From Muricauda sp. SCSIO 64092 (lineage in GTDB: Bacteria; Bacteroidota; Bacteroidia; Flavobacteriales; Flavobacteriaceae): a DNA stretch of 64,000 bases. Shown here in pieces: positions 1 to 9,395 of this stretch. The translations under genes were made by a program, and so were the position numbers. How positions within the stretch are numbered: position 1 is the stretch's first letter; every line of letters begins with the position of its first letter. Where the stretch lies: contig NZ_CP095413.1 in assembly GCF_023016285.1 (NCBI RefSeq), positions 2,356,001 through 2,420,000 on the forward strand. The letters run 5' to 3'. The notes below the pieces were generated by a model, which saw only the letters and a list, made by a program, of their open reading frames with translations, was not told the DNA's origin and searched no databases.

Positions 1-858
1 TACCTTCAGGAATGGCGGCAGTTTTTATCGGAACAGCCTTATGGAAACCTCTTTGATTGGTACCGATTTGTGGGGATTGAAAAAAAGCAGGGACAGATTG
101 GGGTGGACGAAGCGCAGGATATTGTCAAGAAACTCTCTTTAAAGTCTTATGAAGGCGGTTACAAAATCCTAATTGTTTGGATGGCTGAAAAAATGAATGT
201 TGCCGCCTCCAACAAACTTCTAAAACTAATTGAAGAACCCCCTAAACAGACGGTGATCCTGTTGTTGGTCGAAGAAGAGGAACAATTGATCAGCACTATT
301 AAATCCCGCTGTCAGGTCCTTCACTTCCCGCCATTGCCAGAAGCTATTATTGCAGAGGGTTTGGTTGAAAAAGGCTTGGATCGGGACCAGGCAAAACAAT
401 TGGCACACGAAGCCAATGGAAACTTTAATAAGGCCTTGGATTTAATGAACCAGGATTCTGAGGACCTGATCTTTGAAAAATGGTTTGTACAGTGGGTCCG
501 GAGTGCATTTAAGGCCAAAGGCAACAAAGCGGCCATTCGCGATCTGATCCTATGGAGCGAAGAGCTTGCCAAAGTTGGTCGTGAAGTTCAGAAAAAGTTT
601 CTGAAATATTGTATTTCCATTATTAGACAAGCACTATTATTGAATTATAATGCGCCTGAACTGGTCTATTCCAAAATGCATATGGACAATTTTGAGCTGA
701 AAAAATTTGCTCCATTCATTCACGAAAACAATATCCAGGCAATTTTTGGAGAATTGGAATCGGCAATGCTCCATGTGGAACGCAATGGAAATTCAAGGCT
801 TATTTTTACGGATTTATCCATTAAATTAACCCGCCTTTTGCATGTAAAGGCTTCTTAA
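1..858 (+). CDS. holB: DNA polymerase III subunit delta' (5' end outside window)
   Basis: Clamp-loader subunit that helps load the sliding clamp on primed DNA. The reading frame is open from base 1 with no start or stop upstream, so the gene begins before the window and 285 residues are visible; the GTG at 70 is internal. Seen: the typical clamp-loader stretch KLSLKSYEGGYKILIVW, then AEKMNVAASNKLLKLIEEPP, then IKSRCQ, the sensor-1-like SRC motif of delta'/gamma proteins. The N-terminal P-loop region of the family would lie upstream and cannot be judged. A DoxX-like gene follows 12 bases later on the same strand, so the two may be co-transcribed up to the terminator at 1270. Alternative: a DnaX paralogue, less likely given the length and poorly conserved C-terminus. 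Confidence 0.9.
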   Translation, partial: YLQEWRQFLSEQPYGNLFDWYRFVGIEKKQGQIGVDEAQDIVKKLSLKSYEGGYKILIVWMAEKMNVAASNKLLKLIEEPPKQTVILLLVEEEEQLISTIKSRCQVLHFPPLPEAIIAEGLVEKGLDRDQAKQLAHEANGNFNKALDLMNQDSEDLIFEKWFVQWVRSAFKAKGNKAAIRDLILWSEELAKVGREVQKKFLKYCISIIRQALLLNYNAPELVYSKMHMDNFELKKFAPFIHENNIQAIFGELESAMLHVERNGNSRLIFTDLSIKLTRLLHVKAS

Positions 859-870
859 ACTTCAAATACT

Positions 871-1269
871 ATGCACCTACATCTTGAGGGAAATTATGCC
901 CAGGGCATTTTACTCGTTTTTTTGATCATTGTGTTTTTACAGAGCGGTATTGATAAAGTAATGGATTGGAAAGGCAACCTTTCCTGGTTAAAGGGCCATT
1001 TTGCGAAATCACCCTTTAAAAATGGGGTTCCCTTTTTGTTGGGAACCATTACCGTGATGGAAATTGCCTCGGGGCTGCTATGCGTTTTGGGATTGGTGCA
1101 TTTGCTGCTGCATGACAACGCCGTTTTTGCCTTGTATGGCGCCTTGGTTTCCGGGATTACCCTTTTAATGCTTTTATTGGGCCAGCGTGTGGCCAAAGAT
1201 TATGAGGGGGCCAAAACCATAGTCATTTATTTGGTGCCCACAGTGCTTTTGTTGTTTTTATTGCAATAA
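871..1269 (+). CDS. DoxX-like small membrane protein
   Basis: 132-residue protein with about four hydrophobic segments, starting with LLVFLIIVFLQSGIDKVMDW. The FLQSGIDKV stretch and overall size match the DoxX/DoxX-like family of small inner-membrane proteins, whose biochemical role is mostly undefined. The start ATG lies 12 bases after holB and the stop sits at the left edge of an intrinsic terminator, so it is the last gene of that transcript. No catalytic residues can be pointed to; the family call rests on topology and the N-terminal motif. Confidence 0.7.
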   Translation: MHLHLEGNYAQGILLVFLIIVFLQSGIDKVMDWKGNLSWLKGHFAKSPFKNGVPFLLGTITVMEIASGLLCVLGLVHLLLHDNAVFALYGALVSGITLLMLLLGQRVAKDYEGAKTIVIYLVPTVLLLFLLQ

Positions 1270-1295
1270 AAAACCCTGATAATCAGGGTTTTATT
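1268..1295. terminator. Bidirectional intrinsic terminator
   Basis: Near-perfect inverted repeat AACCCTGAT-A-ATCAGGGTT with A-tract before and T-tract after. It lies between the converging DoxX-like gene (+) and OmpH-like gene (-) and can terminate both. Confidence 0.8.
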
Positions 1296-1312
1296 AGTGT
1301 TCTATACGCTTT

Positions 1313-1819
1313 TTATTGCTTGTACTTATCATTTAGTATTTTGAGGACATCAGTGGTCAGGTTTTTTGCTTCAACGCCATAAAGTACGCTTCCCCCTTCA
1401 CCTCCGGTTAGGATATACGTATAACCATTGGCCGCTCCGTAAGCTTTGATTTCTTTTTTCACCTTACTGACCACACTATCCATTTCTGTTTGACCTTCGG
1501 CTTGTAGCTGTTGTTCTTCTTGTTGCATCTGTTGTCCAAGGAACTGGCTCTTTTGTTGCAATAGCCCCAGTTCTTCCTGCGCTTTTTTCTGGGACCAACT
1601 TTGTGCTTTGGTCTGTAGGGCTTGATACTCCAGCTGAAACGCCTGGGCAATACTGTCCCGCTTCTTGTTCATGAGCTCGGCTTTGGCCTTGAACTTATTC
1701 TCCACTTCTATTTTTTCTTGATAGCCGTCCATCAATTTTACGTTGTCAACAAAACCGATCTTATCTTGTTGGCAGGAAACGAGGCCCAAAACCAGTGCAG
1801 TATAAAGGAACTTTTTCAT
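1313..1819 (-). CDS. OmpH/Skp-like periplasmic chaperone, putative lipoprotein
   Basis: 168 residues. A lipoprotein signal peptide ends at the lipobox LGLVSC (Cys16), followed by KIGFVDNVKLMDGYQ, the usual start of OmpH/Skp proteins (a short strand and the beginning of the helical arm). The middle is a long Gln/Glu/Lys coiled coil (roughly residues 40-125), and the C-terminus has GYTYILTGGEGGSVLYG, like the strand region closing the Skp body. Skp-type proteins bind unfolded outer-membrane proteins; here lipid anchoring would tether it to a membrane. It is a single-gene unit with its own promoter motif at 1840 and a shared terminator downstream. Confidence 0.82.
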   Translation of the reverse strand: MKKFLYTALVLGLVSCQQDKIGFVDNVKLMDGYQEKIEVENKFKAKAELMNKKRDSIAQAFQLEYQALQTKAQSWSQKKAQEELGLLQQKSQFLGQQMQQEEQQLQAEGQTEMDSVVSKVKKEIKAYGAANGYTYILTGGEGGSVLYGVEAKNLTTDVLKILNDKYKQ

Positions 1820-1839
1820 GTTTGTGTTTTATAAGCACG

Positions 1840-1847
1840 CAAAAATA
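1840..1847 (-). promoter_or_regulatory. Bacteroidota -7 promoter element upstream of the OmpH-like gene
   Basis: Reads TATTTTTG on the minus strand, matching TAnnTTTG, 20 bases upstream of the start codon. No clear -33 TTTG at the expected spacing. Confidence 0.4.
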
Positions 1848-2041
1848 ACAAAAGCCTTGGCTCTGACCTTACACTAAAGGAAATTGTTTGTTTCGAGCGC
1901 CATAAGTATTGTTTATAAATATAGGAACAAAATATAGAGAAGGGCTATGGTTTTTGTGTAATTTAAAGAACCCTTCAGGGCGTTTCTCACAATCCCCTTA
2001 ATAATTATAGGAAGTTACCCAAAACTGCTTTCTAGGGGCTT

Positions 2042-2872
2042 CTATTTGCTTTTTTGCAAGATATAGATATGGGAACTGTATTCTTTGTTGATCATTCCAC
2101 TGATATTGGAAACCAAACCGAGCAATCCAGCCTTTATCCAATTCTTTTTACCGGTTTTATATTCCTCACTTAAAAGGGAAACATAAAAGGAATCAAACCA
2201 CATGGGTTTTACCTTTTTCAGTTCCATTCCTTCCTTTAGAAACAATCGCGCTATTGCTGTTCTGGAAAAATGCCATAAGTGACGTGGTACGTCATAGGCC
2301 GCCCAAAAGCGGCCATAGGATTTAGCATCGTAGGATTTGAAATTGGGGACTGCGACAATAAGGGTTCCCCCTTCTTCCAACATATGGGACAACCGTTTAA
2401 TGTTTTCCTTGAGGTTGGGCAAATGTTCCAACACATGCCATAAGGTAATGACCGAAAACTTCATTCCCCGAATAGTGACCAAATCCTCTTCCAGGTCAAT
2501 TTCTTTTTGTGATGCCAGTTTTCGTGCATTTGTGTTGGGTTCCACTCCAAAAACCTTCCATTCTTTGTTTTTTGCGTGACGTAAAAAATCCCCTGTTCCC
2601 GCTCCAACATCCAAAAGGGTCTTTTGGTCTTTAGTGTACTTTTCGATCAAAGCAACTTTTTTTTGGAGGTTCCGTTTTTTGATTCGCTGGTACACCTTTT
2701 CCAGAAGCGTGCCTTCTCCATCGGAATGGGAAATGTAATTATCCGTCTCGTAATACTTTTCTATGTTGACGGGTTGTGGAGAGGTGACCAACATGTCCAA
2801 TTTCTCATCATAAAGCAATTCAAAAGCTTCATTCGATAGAAAAAAGTCATTCGTTTTTAAATACGACTTCAT
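2042..2872 (-). CDS. Class I SAM-dependent methyltransferase
   Basis: 276 residues. Motif I is LLDVGAGTGDFLRHA and the acidic post-I position is in VFGVEPN; further on, ITLWHVLEHLPN is the post-motif typical of type-11/23 methyltransferases, and GGTLIVAVPN follows. The N-terminal 80 residues (YETDNYISHSD) resemble those of methyltransferases found near cell-surface sugar genes. The substrate cannot be told. It overlaps the upstream lipoprotein gene by 26 bases in a different frame, which points to translational coupling. Confidence 0.85.
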   Translation of the reverse strand: MKSYLKTNDFFLSNEAFELLYDEKLDMLVTSPQPVNIEKYYETDNYISHSDGEGTLLEKVYQRIKKRNLQKKVALIEKYTKDQKTLLDVGAGTGDFLRHAKNKEWKVFGVEPNTNARKLASQKEIDLEEDLVTIRGMKFSVITLWHVLEHLPNLKENIKRLSHMLEEGGTLIVAVPNFKSYDAKSYGRFWAAYDVPRHLWHFSRTAIARLFLKEGMELKKVKPMWFDSFYVSLLSEEYKTGKKNWIKAGLLGLVSNISGMINKEYSSHIYILQKSK

Positions 2873-3410
2873 TGTAATTATAGGTGGAAAGGTATTCTTC
2901 TTTTAGGCTGCGAAGATAGGTCAAAACCCTTGCTCGATTTGCATAGTCATCGTGCAAACAGTCTTTTTCCAATTTGGAGAACACTTCCATTACAATATAG
3001 TAATTGCCACTTCTGTAAATGGTATTTTCGTCGGTGGCCGTATAGGTTTCAAACTCCTCATTGGCAAATGCGGCATTCATGGTCACATCAAAAAGAAGAG
3101 GAATCAAATTGATCGCCTTATCCTTTTTTTCTACTTCATAAAAGGAAAAGAAATAATCGTTGCCATCAATTTGAAACGGCACCTCCACATCTACATAATA
3201 GTCTTGGAGGTTAAATTTTGTGTTGATATAATCATAAAAATGCCCAGCTTGTTTTGGGTCTTCAAAAACAAAAACCGTTTTCTTGGGAAGTCCTTTTTTA
3301 AAGCGCTTTCCTTTAACGGTTTTATAGTCGGAAATCCTTGGGGCAACACGTAGCGGTATGCAGGATGTCATTAGAAAAAATCCCAAAAGGATAATGGAAA
3401 GGTTTCTCAT
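2847..3410 (-). CDS. Hypothetical lipoprotein
   Basis: 187 residues with a clear lipoprotein signal: hydrophobic stretch then FLMTSC (lipobox Cys17). The mature part has the stretch VFVFEDPKQAGHFYDYINTK and mixed alpha/beta composition, with no motif I recognise. It is the first gene of a two-gene unit with the methyltransferase, and its last codons overlap that gene's start. The function is unknown; localisation to a membrane surface is inferred from the lipobox. Confidence 0.75.
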   Translation of the reverse strand: MRNLSIILLGFFLMTSCIPLRVAPRISDYKTVKGKRFKKGLPKKTVFVFEDPKQAGHFYDYINTKFNLQDYYVDVEVPFQIDGNDYFFSFYEVEKKDKAINLIPLLFDVTMNAAFANEEFETYTATDENTIYRSGNYYIVMEVFSKLEKDCLHDDYANRARVLTYLRSLKEEYLSTYNYNEVVFKNE

Positions 3411-3490
3411 TTTGGTCTAGGTTTTTTGGTTACAAAAGCAAATCAAAAACCAGGCCAAAATCCTAATTGTTCCACGTGGAACGATCTGCC

Positions 3491-5359
3491 CTATCTTCCC
3501 AAAAACACCAAAAGCACACTAATGTCCGATGGGGACACGCCGCTAATTCTAGAAGCTTGTGAAATTGTAACGGGCTGAATCTCCAGTAATTTTTCCCTCG
3601 CCTCGGAAGAAAGCGACTTTAATTTTGAATAATCGAAGCCCTCCGGGATTTTAATATTTTCCAAGCGCTGCAATTTGTCCGCATTGTTTTTTTCCTTTTC
3701 AATGTATCCAGAGTACTTCACCTGAATTTCTGCCTGTTCCATTACTTCAGTGTCCAGACTATTGCTGCTAACATATTCCATGACCGAATCCAACTGCATC
3801 ATATGGTCCATGGTTACTTTTGGCCTGGAAAACACCTTGAACATTTTGTCCGATTGTTTCACCTTAGCCGTCCCAATCTCTTCTAAAATCGGGTTGATTT
3901 CGTCTGGAGAAAAACTCGTTTTCCTGAAAAAAGAAACAAAAGCATCGGACTTTTCCTTTTTTTCTTCCATTCTATGTAAACGCTCCTTCTTTGCCAAACC
4001 CAATGCATACCCTTTTGGTGTTAACCGAATATCCGCATTATCTTGCCGTAATAATGTCCGATATTCGGCCCGGGAGGTAAACATTCGATACGGTTCCTCC
4101 GTTCCTTTGGTAATTAAATCATCTATTAATACCCCAATATAGGCCTCATCCCTTTTTAAAATAAAGGGGTCCTTTTCATTAATTTGTAAATGGGCATTTA
4201 TTCCTGCCATCAAGCCTTGTGACGCTGCTTCTTCATAGCCGGTAGTGCCATTGATCTGCCCCGCGAAATAAAGGTTTTTGATCAACTTGGTTTCCAAGGT
4301 GTGTTTTAACTGTGTCGGTGGGAAATAATCATATTCAATTGCGTAGCCAGGCCTAAAAAACTTTACATTCTCAAAACCCTTTACGGAACGCAGTGCCCTA
4401 TACTGAACATCTTCCGGCAGCGAGGTTGAAAATCCATTTACATAAACCTCAACTGTGTTCCATCCCTCCGGTTCTACAAAAATCTGATGTGCCTCCTTAT
4501 CGGAAAAGCGGTGTATTTTATCCTCTATGGAAGGGCAGTATCGGGGGCCGATACTTTTGATCCGTCCATTGAACATTGGTGAGCGATCAAATCCTTCCCT
4601 AAGCAAATCATGAACCAAGGTGCTTGTGTGCGTCATATGGCAATCACGCTGCTTCTCCAATACAGGTGTATTCAAATAGGAGAACTTTTCCGGGTTTTGG
4701 TCCCCAGGTTGTGGAATCATAACGTCGTAATCCAAAGATCTCCCATCCACCCTTGGCGGTGTACCGGTTTTCATTCGCCCGCTATCGAATCCGATATCCA
4801 CCAATTGCTCCGTGATGCCCGTTGCCGCCCTCTCACCTGCTCTTCCGCCCCCAAATTGTTTCTCACCAATATGAATCAATCCATTCAAAAACGTACCGTT
4901 GGTAAGCACAACCGCCTTTCCCCTCACATCAATACCCAAAGATGTCCTAACCCCAACGACTTGGTCATTATCGACCAACAAGCCCGAAACCATCTCCTGG
5001 TAAAAATCAACATTGGGTGTTTGCTCAAGGGCCAACCGCCATTCCTCTGCAAAGCGCATCCTATCGTTCTGAGCTCGGGGGCTCCACATTGCCGGGCCTT
5101 TGGATTTGTTGAGCATTTTAAATTGAATGGCCGATTTGTCCGTAACAATTCCACTATAGCCCCCCAAGGCGTCTATTTCCCGAACAATCTGTCCTTTTGC
5201 AATACCCCCCATAGCCGGGTTGCAGGACATCTGTCCAATGGTTTGCAGGTTCATTGTTACCAACAACGTCCTGGAGCCCATGTTGGCAGCAGCGGCAACA
5301 GCTTCCGCTCCAGCATGGCCACCTCCAACCACAATTACATCATATTCTTTTTCAAACAT
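3491..5359 (-). CDS. mnmG: tRNA uridine-5-carboxymethylaminomethyl(34) synthesis enzyme MnmG
   Basis: FAD-dependent partner of MnmE that installs carboxymethylaminomethyl at wobble uridine 34 of several tRNAs, in the cytoplasm. 622 residues, full length for the family. Seen: Rossmann FAD loop [11 protein letters not shown] (residues 10-20), the family signature [13 protein letters not shown], the [12 protein letters not shown] segment, and [15 protein letters not shown] near residue 365. The C-terminal helical domain that contacts MnmE and tRNA is present. The ATG start lies 3 bases after the ybeY stop, so mnmG is the last gene of DUF4175-ybeY-mnmG. MnmG is often an origin-proximal gene in bacteria, but no dnaA is visible here. 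Confidence 0.97.
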   Translation of the reverse strand: MFEKEYDVIVVGGGHAGAEAVAAAANMGSRTLLVTMNLQTIGQMSCNPAMGGIAKGQIVREIDALGGYSGIVTDKSAIQFKMLNKSKGPAMWSPRAQNDRMRFAEEWRLALEQTPNVDFYQEMVSGLLVDNDQVVGVRTSLGIDVRGKAVVLTNGTFLNGLIHIGEKQFGGGRAGERAATGITEQLVDIGFDSGRMKTGTPPRVDGRSLDYDVMIPQPGDQNPEKFSYLNTPVLEKQRDCHMTHTSTLVHDLLREGFDRSPMFNGRIKSIGPRYCPSIEDKIHRFSDKEAHQIFVEPEGWNTVEVYVNGFSTSLPEDVQYRALRSVKGFENVKFFRPGYAIEYDYFPPTQLKHTLETKLIKNLYFAGQINGTTGYEEAASQGLMAGINAHLQINEKDPFILKRDEAYIGVLIDDLITKGTEEPYRMFTSRAEYRTLLRQDNADIRLTPKGYALGLAKKERLHRMEEKKEKSDAFVSFFRKTSFSPDEINPILEEIGTAKVKQSDKMFKVFSRPKVTMDHMMQLDSVMEYVSSNSLDTEVMEQAEIQVKYSGYIEKEKNNADKLQRLENIKIPEGFDYSKLKSLSSEAREKLLEIQPVTISQASRISGVSPSDISVLLVFLGR

Positions 5360-5362
5360 AAC

Positions 5363-5785
5363 TCAATGTTCCACGTGGAACAATTTCATTTTTTCATTTT
5401 CCTTTGCGCGCATCACCAATGACTCTTCCTCGGTTTTATCATTATACCCTAATAGGTGCAATGCACCATGTGCCATTACCCGTCGCAACTCTTCTTCCTC
5501 CCGAACATCAAATCCCTTGGCGTTGTCGGCCACCCGTTCAATGGATATAAAAACATCTCCGGAAATCGTCTTCCCTGTCGAATAATCAAAAGTGATGATG
5601 TCCGTTAGGGTGTCGTGATTCAAATAGGTTCTGTTCATCTCATGTAAATAGTTGTCCCCACAAAAAATAAAGGACAACTCTCCTAGAACATATCCCTCGG
5701 AAGATACTATCCTACTAACCCAATCGGAATAATCGAATTCTGACAACAGTCTAAAATCCGTTTTGTAATTATAATGGATTGCCAT
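5363..5785 (-). CDS. ybeY: Endoribonuclease YbeY (rRNA maturation)
   Basis: Single-strand endoribonuclease acting in 16S rRNA 3' maturation and ribosome quality control. 140 residues from the ATG at 5785 (MAIHYNYK); an in-frame TTG two codons earlier is possible but less likely. Seen: NHDTLTDIITFDY, the SGDVFISI strand, and the metal motif HGALHLLGYNDKTEEE. The usual third zinc ligand (His in HGxxHLxGYDH) is Asp here, a change I associate with Bacteroidota YbeY proteins. The start overlaps the end of the DUF4175 gene by 17 bases, so the two are translationally coupled. Confidence 0.93.
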   Translation of the reverse strand: MAIHYNYKTDFRLLSEFDYSDWVSRIVSSEGYVLGELSFIFCGDNYLHEMNRTYLNHDTLTDIITFDYSTGKTISGDVFISIERVADNAKGFDVREEEELRRVMAHGALHLLGYNDKTEEESLVMRAKENEKMKLFHVEH

Positions 5786-8700
5786 TACCAAAGTATTCCT
5801 TTACTTTATTCTGAAAATCAGGCCGCAAAGGTAATGCTTGTCGGTTTAAAATCTCAATTTCATTGTTTCTAGGTGATAACAGCTCAGGTTTGGTCAAGAT
5901 GGGTGTACTGTAATCCTTTTTGTTGGTACTACTTTCGCGTTCCTTTTTCTCTCCCTGTTTCAAAGCGGCATTCTCCAATTTCAACAACTGATGTTGAATC
6001 TGGTTCATTCGGTTAACCGTCCGCTCCGTAATCCCGTTTTCCAACAAGGCATCCTCAAACTGTTCCATTTGAATGACCAGTTTCTTTGCCAAGTCCCTTT
6101 TATCCCGATCTATGATATTCTGCAATTGTTCCTCCAGCGTTCGCCGAATGGTTTGCTGTTCCTGGTAAATTTCATAAATCTCCTTTAGCTGTTCTTCTGA
6201 CAACCCATTGTTTCCAGATCCATCAGATTCTCCATCGCCATTCCCCTTTCCTTTGCCTCCATTTTCCTTTCCATCTTTTCCCTGCTTTCCTTTTTGTCCT
6301 TCCCCTTCGGACTCGCCCTCTCCCTGTTTGCCCTCATTTCCACCTTCCTTGGAACTTCCCTCTCTTTGTCCTTCTCCACTTTGCTCACCTTCCTTTCCTT
6401 CTCCATTCTGATTACCCTTTTCAGAACCCTGGGAACCATTCATCTTTTCCTGAAGTTCACCCTGGCTCTTAATGATGTCCGGTAATTGAAAACCTTCTCC
6501 TTGTCCCTGACCTTGTCCGCTCATCATACTTTGCTGCATATTGTCCAGGATATCCGCCAAAAAATCTGCCAGCGAATTGGAAGCATTCAACACATACTGC
6601 TGATAGGATGCTGCCTGGTAAATTTGGTTCTCGGCAACACTCTCAAGGGTCTTGTCCACATTATAATACACTTCCGTTATCTGTTCGTTCACAAATTCAG
6701 ATAGTTCCGCCCGTCGCAATGAAAGTGCAAATAAACTATCGTCCACATGTTCAAAAAGCTGCCGTAATTCCTTTTGTCTCCTAACCGTAGTAGAGAATTC
6801 CCCAATCTCAACATCGCTCCCATTGACCTTGTCCAATAAGTTTTCCTGTTTAAAGGAAAATGTTACCAAATTATCCAGAATCTGCCGTAGCATTTCGGCA
6901 TCCTCCACCACACTGGACCCCCCGGCTGCCCCCGCCATACTTTCCTGAAGTTTTTCAGAAAGTTCCTTCATCTTTTGCGCTGCCGACTTTTGCTTTTGGG
7001 AAGCCTTGTTCTGCATTTCTTCTTTTTCTTCTCCGGTCAACCCCGCGTTTTCCTCCCCCTGATGTTTATTGATTTCCTCCAACGCTTCTTGCTGATCCTT
7101 TTTAATGGACTCTTGTTGGTTCTTATTGAAGTCCAATTCCATGGGCTTCTTCAAACTTCTGTTATCCCCTTTTAACTCATCCAACTCCTTTGAGATTTCC
7201 TCAAAATCCTCATTCAGTTTTTGCTGTTCCTCTTTGGAAAAATCCTCCTCCAGTTTAAGTTCGGACAATACCTTTTGCTTCTCAGCAAGTTCATTTAGTT
7301 TTTCCCCAAGTTGCGCTGCTTTTTCCGTTACATAATAGCGCTTGATAAGCTCCAGTAACTGCTCCAAGTTCCTTTTGCCCGAACTTTGGGATTTGGCCAA
7401 GTCCTCCAATCGTTTCTTTAGTTCCTCCTTTTCAATTTTATCCGCTACCCGATCCAACTCCTCCAACAGCTTCTGGTTCTTTTTCGCTTCCAATTCCTGA
7501 CGCTCCAACCGTTCCTGCAGCAATTGGTTCATTTCACTATCCTTCTCCTCTTTTCCCAAGTTTTCCCTTAGCTCCTTGCTGAACTTCTCCATCAGTTCTT
7601 CCTGCTGTTGCTGCTTGTTCAAGAACTGCCGTATCCTTTCCCGTTCCTTGTATTCCAGATTGTCTTTCTGCTTTTGTTGCAAGTTGATTTCCTTTAAAAC
7701 ATCACTCTGCTCTTCCAGCTGCTCCAAGCTCTTATCCAATCCCTTAATCAATGACTCTTGATTTTCTAAGTCTCTGTCCTTCAGTTCTTTATCATTCAAT
7801 AAAGCGGTTTTAAACAACTGACTTTTCACTCGTTTCCCCCCTCTGAGCCCATCATTGTCCACAACTTCAAAATACAACTCGTACACCTTCCCTTCTTCAA
7901 TGGCAATCCCCGATGGAAAGGTGTAATAGAATTGTGCAACATTGGTGTTTGGCCTTAACAACTCTATCCTATTTTCATCATCTAGTCTTCCCGCTTCATA
8001 GTACACCAGATGAATGCTGTCCACCATATTATCATCGGAGGCCCCGCCGGAAAAATAGATTTCATTGGGTCTCAATGAGTCCAATAACTGTTCTACTTTA
8101 ATCCTTGGCGCTGCATCCTTTAAAACATTCAATCGATAGCCCAAACGTTCATAATGACTTACCTCTTGGTTGGAAGTGGACAGTTCATAATCCATAGTAT
8201 TAAAAACCCGCTTCGAAAAAAGAAACTCATTTTCCGTTCGGTCAAAGGATTCGGTCGTATCCTTGGTAATAAATTCAATGGTCGTTGTATTCAAACCTTC
8301 CAAATACCAACTAATTCGACTTCCTTCCGGAATGGTCATATTACCAGTACCCCTAATTTCCTTTTCGGCCAACCCCAAATAGTCCGGGTAGTTTACCTTT
8401 ACCCTAAAATCGGCAATTGCCGGAACTTTGGTCACCCTTACCGTATAGTCCCGCGAATCCACTTCATTCGCGCTAAAACGAAATGTAAAGTTCGTAAGTG
8501 GTGGTTCCAGGGTAAATTCATGCGTCCCCTTGCCCGTTGCCTGCATTAACATTCGTTCTCCCCCAACTTCCATGAATACCGCCTCCGGAACCATTTCGCC
8601 ATGTGTACCCACCTCAATTTTCAAAGGCGTATCCTCCAAAACCGTTAGATCTCCATTCTTTAAAATGAATTGAAACGGAGCCGGAGGTTCATAGGCCACA

Positions 8701-9257
8701 TCATAATTGACCACCCTGTTGTAGGAGTTGAAAAAATCCGCGATGCTTCCAGAAACCCATACCAAACCCAAAATCAATAGGGGAATAACCAAATAACGCC
8801 CATACCTAAAACCATCTTTAAAGTTTACGGCATCGCCAAAAGGCAAGGGTTTCAACTCAACGGAACGTTGCTCAATTGCTGCCAGAAGCAGGTCCGTTCT
8901 CACCGAATTTTTAGAAAGCTCCAACAAATTGAGCAATTTGTCCCCTACTTTAGGAAAATGCTTCCCTATCAACCGTGAAGCCTCCCTTTCCGTAATACCC
9001 TTTTTGAGTTTCACCAAATACAGTATCGGAACCAATACATATTGGTATCCCAACCCCACAAGTATGGCCAAGAAGCCAAAGAAAAGGACGGATCGTATTG
9101 TTGTGGACAGCCAAAGCAGGTATTCCGTAGCGGTAACCAGCAGAAAAAGTAGCAACCCAAAGGTCAAGAACAACAAAATCCCCTTTACAAGCACCTTGCT
9201 GTAGTACCTTTTACTAAAGGCTTCCAGTTTCGCTGTAACGTTTTGAAAACTATTCAA
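5769..9257 (-). CDS. DUF4175 family large membrane/coiled-coil protein
   Basis: 1162 residues. Three hydrophobic segments near the N-terminus (about residues 24-45, 52-75 and 155-172), then a beta-rich periplasmic part, then a very long Glu/Lys/Gln coiled coil (about 480-830). A low-complexity Gly/Ser/Glu/Lys linker follows (about 935-1020, bases 6200-6450), then a short helical tail. This matches the DUF4175 proteins of Bacteroidota, whose function I do not know; a scaffold or cell-envelope stress role is only a guess. The start is TTG at 9257: a stop lies two codons upstream and there is no nearer ATG, and MNSFQNVTAKLEAF is a natural family N-terminus. First gene of the operon with ybeY and mnmG. 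Confidence 0.85.
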   Translation of the reverse strand: MNSFQNVTAKLEAFSKRYYSKVLVKGILLFLTFGLLLFLLVTATEYLLWLSTTIRSVLFFGFLAILVGLGYQYVLVPILYLVKLKKGITEREASRLIGKHFPKVGDKLLNLLELSKNSVRTDLLLAAIEQRSVELKPLPFGDAVNFKDGFRYGRYLVIPLLILGLVWVSGSIADFFNSYNRVVNYDVAYEPPAPFQFILKNGDLTVLEDTPLKIEVGTHGEMVPEAVFMEVGGERMLMQATGKGTHEFTLEPPLTNFTFRFSANEVDSRDYTVRVTKVPAIADFRVKVNYPDYLGLAEKEIRGTGNMTIPEGSRISWYLEGLNTTTIEFITKDTTESFDRTENEFLFSKRVFNTMDYELSTSNQEVSHYERLGYRLNVLKDAAPRIKVEQLLDSLRPNEIYFSGGASDDNMVDSIHLVYYEAGRLDDENRIELLRPNTNVAQFYYTFPSGIAIEEGKVYELYFEVVDNDGLRGGKRVKSQLFKTALLNDKELKDRDLENQESLIKGLDKSLEQLEEQSDVLKEINLQQKQKDNLEYKERERIRQFLNKQQQQEELMEKFSKELRENLGKEEKDSEMNQLLQERLERQELEAKKNQKLLEELDRVADKIEKEELKKRLEDLAKSQSSGKRNLEQLLELIKRYYVTEKAAQLGEKLNELAEKQKVLSELKLEEDFSKEEQQKLNEDFEEISKELDELKGDNRSLKKPMELDFNKNQQESIKKDQQEALEEINKHQGEENAGLTGEEKEEMQNKASQKQKSAAQKMKELSEKLQESMAGAAGGSSVVEDAEMLRQILDNLVTFSFKQENLLDKVNGSDVEIGEFSTTVRRQKELRQLFEHVDDSLFALSLRRAELSEFVNEQITEVYYNVDKTLESVAENQIYQAASYQQYVLNASNSLADFLADILDNMQQSMMSGQGQGQGEGFQLPDIIKSQGELQEKMNGSQGSEKGNQNGEGKEGEQSGEGQREGSSKEGGNEGKQGEGESEGEGQKGKQGKDGKENGGKGKGNGDGESDGSGNNGLSEEQLKEIYEIYQEQQTIRRTLEEQLQNIIDRDKRDLAKKLVIQMEQFEDALLENGITERTVNRMNQIQHQLLKLENAALKQGEKKERESSTNKKDYSTPILTKPELLSPRNNEIEILNRQALPLRPDFQNKVKEYFGNGNPL

Positions 9258-9370
9258 TACTCAATTCTTTCTTCCAAATTAGTTATTGAACAAAAATCCA
9301 CACCAAAATATTATGTTAAATCAGTCCAATTTCCCAAATTCATCTGTCTGTAGCCATACATGCCTTGCCC

Positions 9371-9378
9371 TATATTTG
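9371..9378 (+). promoter_or_regulatory. -7 promoter element of gltX
   Basis: TATATTTG matches TAnnTTTG, 18 bases before the gltX ATG; a poor -33 (TCTG at 9347-9350) lies 20 bases upstream. It also argues for the ATG at 9396 rather than the upstream in-frame ATG at 9360, which would precede this promoter. Confidence 0.5.
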
Positions 9379-9395
9379 CAATTGAATTTTATGTT

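Noticed and set aside
4610..5422. Plus-strand frame of 270 codons opposite mnmG
   Set aside because: It lies wholly inside mnmG and its product has no recognisable motif.
6208..6440. Pro/Ser/Phe-rich or Glu/Lys-rich frames in the DUF4175 gene
   Set aside because: They are other-frame readings of the low-complexity linker of that protein.
9360..9395. Upstream in-frame ATG of gltX
   Set aside because: It would lie before the -7 promoter element, and the added residues do not fit the glutamyl-tRNA synthetase N-terminus.
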